Notes under the pieces: model-generated
Databases searched by the model: none
Seen by the model: only the letters and a program-made list of their open reading frames with translations
Told to the model about the DNA's origin: nothing
Position numbers and translations under genes: made by a program
DNA from: Candidatus Helarchaeota archaeon
GTDB taxonomy: Archaea > Asgardarchaeota > Lokiarchaeia > Helarchaeales > HEL-GB-A
NCBI GenBank assembly: GCA_016840125.1
Contig: JAEOSY010000418.1
Coordinates: 1 to 7,919, forward strand
Direction of reading: 5' to 3'
DNA: 7,919 bases
In this document: positions 1-6,380 of the stretch, in pieces
How the letters are laid out: each line of letters starts with the position of its first letter
Position numbering within the stretch: the stretch's first letter is position 1

Positions 1-199
1 CAAATCTTAGTAGTGGTTCCCCTCCGGCTAAACATAAGCCGCGTAGTTTAACGTCCGCAAACTGCGGCAGCACCTCGTCTTTCATTTGTTGGACAGTTAA
101 TTCGTTAGGATCGGACCTCGGTTGAGCCCCAGTGTAACAATAGGTACATTGTAAGTTACATTTTTTGGTGAAGTCCCAAATGATGTAATCGATGGACAA
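1..199 (-). CDS. Radical SAM protein, N-terminal part (3' end outside the window)
   Basis: This open frame runs off the left edge; only about 66 residues are visible. It reads SIDYIIWDFTKKC and onward, with the radical SAM cluster motif C14-x3-C18-x2-C21 (CNLQCTYC), followed by a Tyr and, near residues 60-63, the GGEP motif that contacts the SAM amino group. By family knowledge it binds a [4Fe-4S] cluster and SAM and makes a 5'-deoxyadenosyl radical. The WDFTKKCNLQCTYCY pattern resembles SPASM/AhbC-D-like or peptide-modifying members, but the substrate cannot be read because the C-terminal part is missing. There is no ATG in a sensible place. I chose TTG at 199-197 because AGGT lies 9 bases upstream and the start places the Cys motif at the usual distance. 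The frame stays open further upstream, so a longer product overlapping the decarboxylase is possible. It starts 16 bases after the decarboxylase stop, so co-transcription is likely. Confidence 0.85.
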   Translation of the reverse strand, partial: MSIDYIIWDFTKKCNLQCTYCYTGAQPRSDPNELTVQQMKDEVLPQFADVKLRGLCLAGGEPLLRF

Positions 200-208
200 T
201 TTAATGTA

Positions 209-212
209 ACCT
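209..212 (-). promoter_or_regulatory. Putative weak ribosome binding site (AGGT) for the radical SAM gene
   Basis: AGGT on the minus strand sits 9 bases before the TTG at 199-197. It is the main reason for choosing this start in a frame that has no nearby ATG. The match is short and could be chance. Confidence 0.35.
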
Positions 213-215
213 AAA

Positions 216-689
216 TTAGATTTTGGCAAATGTATAAACAGCACAAACGACAACTGAGGAAAAAACGTCTTTTACAATGGTATTAACGGTATGGGTATGA
301 ATTTGTCTATTCCAATTCCAAGGTCTTCGGTCCATCATATCGTTCAAAGTAGTATTAATATCTTGAAGACATTTTTTCTCTGAAAAGCAACCTGAAATTT
401 CAATGAAGACGCCCCCCCTACTTGCTAGAGCCCATCCCAATCCCGCACTAATTTCGAGACTTTTCTCGTTGCTTTCAGTATGAGAGAGGACAACGGGTTG
501 AATATGTCCGATCTCATATGGTTTATCATATTTTTCTTTAAGTTCTATTATCGCATTTTTTGGAATGATGGAGGACAATTCTATCAGATTAAAATTACCA
601 ATACCTGCATTATGCAATGCATCGTCAAAGGCTGAAAGAGAAGTGGATCCTTCCCCAGTTCCTCTGACTATGATAATTTTTTTCTCCAA
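216..689 (-). CDS. pdaD: Pyruvoyl-dependent arginine decarboxylase (PvlArgDC)
   Basis: Converts arginine to agmatine and CO2. In archaea agmatine feeds polyamine synthesis and the agmatidine modification of tRNA-Ile. The 157 residues are close to the roughly 165 of the Methanocaldococcus enzyme. Visible family landmarks are AFDDAL (residues 20-25), AGIGNFNLIELSSIIP (28-43), and FIEISG (95-100). The proenzyme cuts itself between two serines, here S39-S40 (codons at 570-575), and the second serine becomes the pyruvoyl group. By recalled alignment E97 matches the catalytic Glu109 of the Methanocaldococcus enzyme. The N-terminus is about 13 residues shorter than that of the Methanocaldococcus protein, but it starts on a good signal: TTG at 689-687 with AGAGG 6 bases upstream. 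The radical SAM gene follows after 16 bases, and the membrane-protein gene at 764 is divergent. The product name is firm; preference for arginine over another substrate is by homology. Confidence 0.93.
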   Translation of the reverse strand: MEKKIIIVRGTGEGSTSLSAFDDALHNAGIGNFNLIELSSIIPKNAIIELKEKYDKPYEIGHIQPVVLSHTESNEKSLEISAGLGWALASRGGVFIEISGCFSEKKCLQDINTTLNDMMDRRPWNWNRQIHTHTVNTIVKDVFSSVVVCAVYTFAKI

Positions 690-695
690 TTTAAT

Positions 696-700
696 CCTCT
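696..700 (-). promoter_or_regulatory. Ribosome binding site AGAGG deciding the TTG start of the arginine decarboxylase
   Basis: AGAGG on the minus strand lies 6 bases before TTG 689-687. This is a good Shine-Dalgarno match at ideal spacing and supports TTG as the true start; no ATG is present in frame nearby. Confidence 0.7.
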
Positions 701-708
701 AACTTAAT

Positions 709-752
709 AAGTCGTTGAAGAAAGTCGTTTTAATCGTTTTTAAAAATTTTTA
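709..752. promoter_or_regulatory. Divergent promoter region with AT-rich TATA-like element and three GTCGTT-like repeats
   Basis: The gap 690-763 separates the decarboxylase (minus) from the membrane protein (plus). A nearly symmetric T-run/A-run/T-run at 737-752 could act as a TATA box. Its left part is about 20-27 bases before the ATG at 764, consistent with a leaderless or near-leaderless plus-strand transcript. Next to it are GTCGTT at 711-716 and 724-729 and ATCGTT at 733-738, which may be regulator half-sites. No transcription start can be proven from sequence alone. Confidence 0.4.
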
Positions 753-763
753 TTGGGCTTGTT

Positions 764-1357
764 ATGGAACCATTATTATTTGTTTTCTATCTCTTGGTCT
801 ATATTTATACGGGTTTTGCATTGAAATTGATTGATCAAGTCAATGATGAAAATTTCAAATTAGATCCGAAAAAGAAAATTATAATACTCGTTACAAGTCC
901 AATTCTTGCAGGCATTGTCATGGGGATGGAGCCTTATAACGGAAGTGTTGGGCTCATGTTAATATTAGGATTAATTTTTACCAAAAAAGTTAATGTAAGA
1001 GATTTCAAAATTTATGCAATCCTTGTGGTAAGTTCTATGTTTGTTGTTAGCGTTTTCAATCAATTTTATGTATTCTTAAATTTTCTCTCAATTATCCTTA
1101 CGATAATATTTTTATTGTTGGCAGTCATTGCTGACGAATTCTTAAATGAATTCTTAGATTCCAAGGATATTAAAAATCCAATTTTAAAAAAGGTTGCGTC
1201 TATTAGACCGATATTAAAAATTGTAGCATTTATCTTACCACTCTTTAACTTATTCACATTTTATCATGCAGTTATGATATTAGGTTTGGATATTGCATAT
1301 GACCTGACCAACTATTTTACAGAACCTAAGATAAAATTGGAAGATGAATCGACCTAA
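764..1357 (+). CDS. Multi-pass membrane protein of unrecognised family
   Basis: I do not recognise a family. The 197 residues are mostly hydrophobic, with probable membrane segments near residues 4-22, 38-54, 61-73, 84-98, 101-122 and 150-173, so about five or six helices. Three acidic clusters stand out at helix ends: D24-x3-D28-E29 plus D34; D124-E125-x3-E129-x2-D132; and D176-x3-D180. The first two are each followed by a lysine-rich stretch (residues 36-38 and 142-143), giving a hint of internal repetition. Such acidic motifs could bind a metal ion, as in membrane prenyl- or phospho-transferases, but that is speculation. The ATG at 764 has no clear ribosome binding site and sits a short distance after a TATA-like box. 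The gene is very AT-rich (about 30% GC in the line at 1081-1140). It converges on the sulfatase-like gene with only 9 bases between the stops. Confidence 0.8.
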   Translation: MEPLLFVFYLLVYIYTGFALKLIDQVNDENFKLDPKKKIIILVTSPILAGIVMGMEPYNGSVGLMLILGLIFTKKVNVRDFKIYAILVVSSMFVVSVFNQFYVFLNFLSIILTIIFLLLAVIADEFLNEFLDSKDIKNPILKKVASIRPILKIVAFILPLFNLFTFYHAVMILGLDIAYDLTNYFTEPKIKLEDEST

Positions 1358-1366
1358 TCGAATGCC

Positions 1367-2833
1367 CTAACATGCTCTCATCTGCAGCAAAAAATCTCTC
1401 AACCTTTGATGCAGTTCTTTGGTAAGATCTGGATGTTGATCTATTAAATTATGTAATTGGAATTGATCTTTCTGCCGATCATACAGCTCATCAGTCTTGG
1501 GGGTTTCAGGAACACTTCCAGGAGTACAAGTCCAGACACTTGTATCTTCTTTCAATACTTCCCAGCCATAAATCGAAGAAAGTCTCTGCATATCATCAAT
1601 ATGTTTTTGATCAAGCCAGTGAATGTATGAATAATCCTCTTGAATTATACTCCATGAGAAACTATAGTAGCCGCTAATTGCGAAATCTCTGACTTTCTCA
1701 ATTTCCCCTTTCATTAATGGAAGGAGCGATTCACCCTGCATCTGTTTCCGCCCCTTTTTGATATTTAAGAAATCTAATACTGTTGGCGCGAGATCTACGG
1801 TCTCTATCAGTGGGGACATTCTCCCTTTAATACCATCAGGATGGTGAATAATCAATGGAATATGCGATAATTCTTCATAGGGCCAAGGTCTGCATTTTCT
1901 AATGATCCCGTGTCCGTGTTCTCCATTTCCAAGGGGTTGGCCATGATCACTCAAAAAGAAGATAAGTGAATCATCGTAAAGTTCCATTTCCTTTAATTTT
2001 AGGAGGATTTTTCCTAACCATCTATCCACCATTGTGATTTTTTCTGCATATAACATGCGAATGTGATGGATTTCCTCATCTGTCAAATACCCATCTACAT
2101 AAGTTCCTACGGGATTAATTACTTCTATTCCTTCATATTTCGGATCATAGGGACACTCAAGGGATGAATCCCACACTGATGGCGGATCCCAAGGCTCGTG
2201 TGGGTCAAATGAATCAATCCAAAGAAATAGGGGAAAATTCTTGTCAAATTTAGTTTCCAAATAATCGAGTGCAGCATTAGTAACTCTTGCCACCATTTGA
2301 TCTTGTTCCCCCTTCCAAGCCTGCCTAAAGGGAAGATAATCACCTAATTCACTACGCGCCGATAAACTAAAAATAGATTCTTTCTTCTTCTTCTTACTGG
2401 TTGGATCCCAATGGGGTTTATGATACTTCCTAATATCTAAATCACATGGCATTTCCCTGTAGAACTGATCCCATTGCTGACCTCGAAGAATGTGAATGAA
2501 ATCAAACCCCCTCTCAAATCCATAACCGGGGAAATGCATGACGCCCGTATCTGAAATTAATGCACTTTGAATGTGTTTACTCCATATTAGATCAGCTATA
2601 ACTACATCATTATTCTGTAAAGGGCCCCAACCACAAACTGGTAAAGTATAACGCCCTGTAAGCAAGGCCTTCCTAGTAGGAACCGTAGGACACCCTTCTG
2701 CATAGGCATTTTCAAATAAAATAGAATCTTGTGCGAATTTGTCTATATTCGGAGTTTTAATCCAGTCGTTGCCATAACATCCCAAATAGTCAAATCGCCA
2801 TGAATCTGCCATAAGAACTATCACGTTTTTCAT
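1367..2833 (-). CDS. Sulfatase-family (alkaline phosphatase superfamily) hydrolase with Thr at the nucleophile position
   Basis: A soluble 488-residue protein with no signal peptide seen. Family landmarks in order: the N-terminal metal-binding region MADSWRFDYLGCYGN (8-22) with D10; TPNID (27-31); the active-site segment PTVPTRKALLTGR (49-61); FERGFDF (106-112) and RGQQWD (117-122); WIDSFDPHEPWDPP (205-218); and SDHGQPLGNGEHGHG (295-309), where D296 and H297 are the usual metal ligands. True sulfatases have C/S-x-P-x-R, and the Cys or Ser becomes formylglycine. Here that position is T50 (T-V-P-T-R), so formylglycine cannot form there; C48 lies two residues upstream, out of register. Thr nucleophiles occur in phosphodiesterases and phosphoethanolamine transferases of the same superfamily, so a phosphoester substrate is as likely as a sulfate ester. 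KKKKK at 147-151 probably lies in a loop. The ATG at 2833 has AAGGA 11 bases upstream, a long spacing. It is likely the last gene of a three-gene set. Confidence 0.88.
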   Translation of the reverse strand: MKNVIVLMADSWRFDYLGCYGNDWIKTPNIDKFAQDSILFENAYAEGCPTVPTRKALLTGRYTLPVCGWGPLQNNDVVIADLIWSKHIQSALISDTGVMHFPGYGFERGFDFIHILRGQQWDQFYREMPCDLDIRKYHKPHWDPTSKKKKKESIFSLSARSELGDYLPFRQAWKGEQDQMVARVTNAALDYLETKFDKNFPLFLWIDSFDPHEPWDPPSVWDSSLECPYDPKYEGIEVINPVGTYVDGYLTDEEIHHIRMLYAEKITMVDRWLGKILLKLKEMELYDDSLIFFLSDHGQPLGNGEHGHGIIRKCRPWPYEELSHIPLIIHHPDGIKGRMSPLIETVDLAPTVLDFLNIKKGRKQMQGESLLPLMKGEIEKVRDFAISGYYSFSWSIIQEDYSYIHWLDQKHIDDMQRLSSIYGWEVLKEDTSVWTCTPGSVPETPKTDELYDRQKDQFQLHNLIDQHPDLTKELHQRLRDFLLQMRAC

Positions 2834-2904
2834 TTTTCATACATTCCTTCATTTATCAATAAAATTAAGAGGATAAAACATAATAGATGAATATAATTTC
2901 ATTT

Positions 2905-4017
2905 TTAAGCTCGATTTTCATCATAAATTTTCTTCATCAATTCCATATGATGTTCATAAATGTATGATCGTTCCGTCCGATGAAGTTTGATGGCGCCTGT
3001 TGGACACGTTACTGCACAAGCTCCACACCCATAACATTTTTTATCATTTACAGCAGCTTTTTCGTTTTCTATCGTGATTGCGTGGAATACACACCTATCT
3101 TGGCACATTCCACAACCTTTACATAAATCTTGATTCACTTGTGAGATGTAATTAGATTTAGAAACACAATTCTCGTTCTTTTCTTCAAATCGAGTCATAC
3201 CGCGAAGCAGGGAACAGCAGCAATCACAACAGCAACACACAACTTGGTGGTTTGGGCTTTTTACATTCTCTGTCGTGAAGATTAATCCCAGCTTTGCATA
3301 TTTATCAACCAATTCATGAGCTTCTTCAACAGTTAGTTCTCGACCTTCGCCTCTCTTTTTAAAATAGACACCAAAACCACCTAGCTGAAAACAACTTTCG
3401 TGAATCGGGTATTTATCTTTACATTCCCGTATTTCTAAAACCTCAGCTCGCTTCCGACAGGGACAATCAGTAATGACGATCGGCTTTTGGCAATGTTCGA
3501 TGATCCCGTGGCTTGCTTCTGCATTGAGAATCATCGATTGATTATCAATTGCGGTATTCACCGGAATGACTCTAGTAATGGAGGTCCCCGCATCCGAAGA
3601 CTCGTAACGTCTATAAAACTTTTCTTCTATGAAAAATTGAACATACAACTCTGCCCCGCGCTTCCCATATCGCTCAAACGCCTTTGAATATTTATAGGGA
3701 TTATTGAAAAGATGGGCCATCGCAATAAAATAGGAATACCCGCCAATGTCTTGAATGATCCCTTTCTCCGTCATTTCTTTAAGGATTTTTTTAGTTTCTT
3801 TTCGATCTTTACCAATTCTCTTAGAAATTTCCCGTACTGATAAGGGAGTAACTTCCAAATGCTGTGCGATTTCCGCTTCCTCGGGGGTAAACATGATCTT
3901 AATGAATTCTCGAAATGCTTCAGAAATTTTCCCCTCGACCATGGGAATGTCGTTCGGATACGCTCTCATGTTTTGAAGAATCCTTTCATAAGGATCATTC
4001 TTTTTGTCCACCGTCAT
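2905..4017 (-). CDS. Winged-helix protein with cysteine-rich region and two C-terminal [4Fe-4S] ferredoxin motifs
   Basis: A 370-residue fusion. Residues about 45-98 look like a winged helix (TPLSVREISKRIGKDRKETK, then a KGII wing). The middle holds cysteine motifs: C176, CPCRKR (185-190), C199 and C209, and then a dense VCCCCDCCC block with seven cysteines in residues 261-268. The end has two ferredoxin motifs: C299-x2-C302-x2-C305-x3-C309 (followed by V, not P) and C328-x2-C331-x2-C334-x3-C338-P. Similar wHTH/4Fe-4S proteins are common in archaea and syntrophic bacteria, where a redox-sensing or electron-transfer role is assumed but mostly unproven. The winged helix suggests DNA binding controlled by cluster state; the alternative is an electron carrier whose helix-turn-helix only mediates protein contacts. 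The ATG at 4017 is the first possible start, because a TGA lies in frame two codons upstream. It follows the glycosyltransferase by 44 bases and precedes the sulfatase-like gene by 71. Confidence 0.88.
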   Translation of the reverse strand: MTVDKKNDPYERILQNMRAYPNDIPMVEGKISEAFREFIKIMFTPEEAEIAQHLEVTPLSVREISKRIGKDRKETKKILKEMTEKGIIQDIGGYSYFIAMAHLFNNPYKYSKAFERYGKRGAELYVQFFIEEKFYRRYESSDAGTSITRVIPVNTAIDNQSMILNAEASHGIIEHCQKPIVITDCPCRKRAEVLEIRECKDKYPIHESCFQLGGFGVYFKKRGEGRELTVEEAHELVDKYAKLGLIFTTENVKSPNHQVVCCCCDCCCSLLRGMTRFEEKNENCVSKSNYISQVNQDLCKGCGMCQDRCVFHAITIENEKAAVNDKKCYGCGACAVTCPTGAIKLHRTERSYIYEHHMELMKKIYDENRA

Positions 4018-4061
4018 AATTCATCATCTATGAAATAATTCAATCCTCTATTTTAATTAAC

Positions 4062-5285
4062 TCAGAGTGTTGAACCAACTTCGGAGTAAATCGCTTTCAG
4101 TTTTTGATACCCAACCTCCGGAGAAAACTGGTTTAGTATTTTTTCACGGGATAGTTTAAGGAATGTACCTTTATTCTTAGTCGGGGCTAATTCCTGAAGG
4201 ATTGCGTTGGCAACAGCCTCAGGCGGTGCAATACCATTTGGATTCGTTTCGATGAGTTGCCCAGGGGTGTTTTTTAAGAGTTCAGGGATGCCTCCAACAT
4301 CAGTGGCTACGATTGGCTTTTCCATGGCCATCGCCTCGAGAAGGCACATGGGTAGGCATTCATCACGGCTAATCAAAACAATTACATCCGAAGCACAATA
4401 CCATTTCGGCATGTCACGGTAAGAAAGCGCGCCGGTAAAGCGAACGCGATCTGAATCCTGAGGGATAAACTTTTTAACTTTTCGGAGAACTTTACGCTGC
4501 ACGAGAGCGGGATCCATCATGAATCCCTCAGATAGATCGCCAGCGATATAAAGATAGGCATCAGGAAATTTTTTAAAAACAGAAGGTAATGCACTAACCA
4601 ACTCAATAAGCCCTTTTTCTTCATCCACCCGGCTTGGTGAAAAGAGAATTTTAGAATCTTTTGGGAGGTGGAGACTCAGTCTGGAGGAGAGAAGATCAGA
4701 GTTAGATGGATTGAAAAGAGCAGGGTCTATGAAATTAATGATTTCACGAATTTTACTTGGATCAACGAATTGTTTAACATTCGCAATAAGGTTCATTAAC
4801 TGATAAGCGATAATATCTGTTTTCTCAAGAGCTGGGCGGAAGTGCAGACTGAAAAGTTTTGCCTGAAAGAGCTCTTTCAATCCTTCAGGACTGGCATGGG
4901 GGGTGTAAATAAGCTTAAGCGCATCATTCTGCATCTTTAGCCAACCACCTGCGACAATTGCCTCACCATGTGCATGTACGATGGGTTGGTGTCCAAGGGT
5001 ATCGAGAATTGACTGGATATTTTGGGTAGTTTTTGAACGGAACGCCGTCACGCCTGAGTTTTGAAGAAGCGCTGCTTCCGCTTCAACCCAATCAAAAGGG
5101 AAGCGATGTACATGGAAGCCGAGTAGTTCTTCCTCTTTCGCCAACCCCGGTTTTAGAGGAACAAGAACATGGACCTCGTGACCGTGTTCAGCTAAGACCC
5201 AAGCAAAATTCTGGACAGCTATTTCCAACCCACCGATATCGGGGTAGAAACCGTGGGTGAGCATGACAATAGGGGGAAATTGCAA
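4062..5285 (-). CDS. GT4-family (GT-B fold) glycosyltransferase
   Basis: A cytoplasmic retaining glycosyltransferase that would move a sugar from a nucleotide sugar to a lipid, glycan or protein acceptor. It has 407 residues, normal for family GT4. The N-terminal acceptor domain has HGFYPDIGGLE (11-21), the usual glycine loop, and HAHGE (104-108). The C-terminal donor domain begins near FSPSRVDEEKG (215-225), with R219 and K224 where phosphate-contacting residues are expected. It contains ASDVIVLIS (298-306) and the E-x7-E motif E309...E317 followed by GGIPEL (331-336). Sugar and acceptor cannot be assigned. The start is TTG at 5285-5283, since a TGA lies in frame just upstream; the ATG at residue 8 is the alternative and would cut close to the first strand. 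A TATA-like box lies about 22 bases upstream. GC is locally above 50% (5041-5100), higher than in its neighbours. It is first of three minus-strand genes. Confidence 0.92.
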   Translation of the reverse strand: MQFPPIVMLTHGFYPDIGGLEIAVQNFAWVLAEHGHEVHVLVPLKPGLAKEEELLGFHVHRFPFDWVEAEAALLQNSGVTAFRSKTTQNIQSILDTLGHQPIVHAHGEAIVAGGWLKMQNDALKLIYTPHASPEGLKELFQAKLFSLHFRPALEKTDIIAYQLMNLIANVKQFVDPSKIREIINFIDPALFNPSNSDLLSSRLSLHLPKDSKILFSPSRVDEEKGLIELVSALPSVFKKFPDAYLYIAGDLSEGFMMDPALVQRKVLRKVKKFIPQDSDRVRFTGALSYRDMPKWYCASDVIVLISRDECLPMCLLEAMAMEKPIVATDVGGIPELLKNTPGQLIETNPNGIAPPEAVANAILQELAPTKNKGTFLKLSREKILNQFSPEVGYQKLKAIYSEVGSTL

Positions 5286-5300
5286 TGAAATTCAAATCCA

Positions 5301-5313
5301 TATTTTAAAAAAA
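5301..5313 (-). promoter_or_regulatory. TATA-like box upstream of the glycosyltransferase gene
   Basis: On the minus strand this reads as a run of T followed by AAAATA, centred about 22 bases before the TTG at 5285. The distance fits an archaeal TATA box for a transcript with almost no leader. It would drive the glycosyltransferase and possibly the Fe-S and sulfatase-like genes after it. The call rests on composition and position only. Confidence 0.4.
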
Positions 5314-5389
5314 TTGATTAGATGTTAGCTTAAAGTTATTGTGTGTGATATAAAGATTTTGTTCGGTTACTCTATGATCTCTACTAAAT

Positions 5390-5406
5390 TATGCAACTAC
5401 TGCATA
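5390..5406. repeat. Short inverted repeat in the divergent promoter gap (possible operator)
   Basis: TATGCA (5390-5395), ACTAC, TGCATA (5401-5406) is a perfect 6-base inverted repeat with a 5-base spacer. It lies in the 186-base gap between the glycosyltransferase and the 7TM gene, about 66-82 bases before the plus-strand start. The size and symmetry suit a dimeric regulator, but a 6-base palindrome can occur by chance in AT-rich DNA. The rest of the gap (5286-5471) is AT-rich and shows no gene. Confidence 0.3.
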
Positions 5407-5471
5407 TTTCCTTTTATCGTTGATTAATGCAATAAATACATTCATTTAATTCAAGGATTTGTAAGTGAGCT

Positions 5472-6380
5472 TTGGTGGAACAATCGATCATCATGATATT
5501 AGCTATAATTACCGTAGTGTCATTCATCGTCATGCTCATCACTTACCTTTTGCTCTTTTCAAAAAAAAAAGGTACAGAACTAACACGGTTGATTTCAATT
5601 GCCATTATTTTTTTAGTGTACGGAGTATTATATGACAATCTTAGAGTTTTAATTTTTCAATTAGGGGTAGTATCCATAGAATACATTGATCAACTATGTT
5701 ACTTCCTTGAAATTCTACTATATTTTTTTAGTTTATCAGCGGTGTTCAAAGCAATTGCCATTTTTAATAGACAGAGTGGACATTTGATCAAAGGCGAGAG
5801 GTTCTTCAGATTTTTCTTCTTGGGTTTAGCGGCGGTGGCATCAGCAGCCAATGTTTACCTATTTCAGACAGCGCCTTATGGAACCTCGGGATTTATCACA
5901 TACCAACTTCATACATATATAAATTATGCGATTTTGTTTGTATATATTCCATTTTTTATTTATCTAATCCTTCGTACCAGTACGTTCTATAAAGAAGTAA
6001 GAGATAAAAGTCTAAGATTTCAAGTGTTACTATCGCTAATTTTCTTTGGGTTGCTCCTCCTCAATCGATATTGGAATAACTCATTATATTCTATTTTTCC
6101 TTCTTCAAATGGTCTTCTTCTCGTCGATCAGGTGACCCTTATTTTGATTGCAATTGGTGGTTTACTTCTATTCATGAATAATCCTGACTTATTAGATAAT
6201 GTAAGCACCTATTTCTGTGTACAAGGGGTTTATTTGATAAAGAAGGATGGCGGATATGTTTTATATGGGTATGATTTCCAGAATTTAGCCCGGAATGAGG
6301 TCATCTCTCAAGATCAGATGTTGTTGGGGGGGGTTTATTCAAGCAGTAACTACAGGGTTAAGGGTGACACTCAATCTTAA
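5472..6380 (+). CDS. 7TM membrane protein, N-terminal part of a frame-split 7TM/longin-like gene
   Basis: As read, a 302-residue protein. Seven probable membrane helices lie near residues 5-29, 38-64, 72-98, 110-131, 146-168, 180-200 and 215-236, followed by a soluble segment from about 250. The layout resembles the 7TM sensor modules at the front of many prokaryotic kinases, but no kinase domain follows. GVYLIKKDGGYVLYGYDF (252-269) looks like the first two strands of a longin/roadblock-type domain. The frame is intact to LLGG (284-287), then passes through a run of eight G and gives a non-homologous tail of 15 residues, VYSSS to DTQS. With one G fewer it would continue as FIQAV and so on to 6615, making 380 residues. 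The last 15 residues are therefore probably not real in the intact gene. The TTG at 5472 is the longest start; GTG at 5475 has GTGAG 5 bases upstream and is equally plausible; ATG is at 5493. Confidence 0.82.
   Translation: MVEQSIIMILAIITVVSFIVMLITYLLLFSKKKGTELTRLISIAIIFLVYGVLYDNLRVLIFQLGVVSIEYIDQLCYFLEILLYFFSLSAVFKAIAIFNRQSGHLIKGERFFRFFFLGLAAVASAANVYLFQTAPYGTSGFITYQLHTYINYAILFVYIPFFIYLILRTSTFYKEVRDKSLRFQVLLSLIFFGLLLLNRYWNNSLYSIFPSSNGLLLVDQVTLILIAIGGLLLFMNNPDLLDNVSTYFCVQGVYLIKKDGGYVLYGYDFQNLARNEVISQDQMLLGGVYSSSNYRVKGDTQS

Noticed and set aside
1066..1257. 63-codon minus-strand frame inside the membrane-protein gene
   Set aside because: It lies wholly inside a convincing hydrophobic protein on the other strand, has low-complexity Lys/Asn/Ile-rich content and no ribosome binding site.
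1358..1366. Possible terminator between the convergent genes at 1357 and 1367
   Set aside because: Only 9 bases, with no T-run or hairpin on either strand; the transcripts probably end inside the opposing gene.
2125..2343. 72-codon minus-strand frame inside the sulfatase-like gene
   Set aside because: It overlaps conserved sulfatase-family motifs in the true frame and its own translation shows no recognisable pattern.
2381..2395. TTC-rich trinucleotide run
   Set aside because: It encodes the five lysines 147-151 of the sulfatase-like protein in frame; such runs are common in AT-rich genes.
3205..3245. GCA/ACA-rich stretch resembling a microsatellite
   Set aside because: It is the complement of the consecutive cysteine codons in the Fe-S protein and is explained by coding.
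3487..3976. Two plus-strand frames (3487-3687, 3755-3976) opposite the Fe-S winged-helix gene
   Set aside because: They are antisense shadows of a gene with clear helix-turn-helix and cysteine motifs.
4207..5260. Two plus-strand frames (4207-4422, 5033-5260) opposite the glycosyltransferase
   Set aside because: Antisense shadows; the first runs opposite the conserved E-x7-E region.
5286..5471. Possible small RNA gene in the largest intergenic gap
   Set aside because: The gap is AT-rich with only a 6-base inverted repeat; no tRNA-like or stable GC-rich structure is visible.
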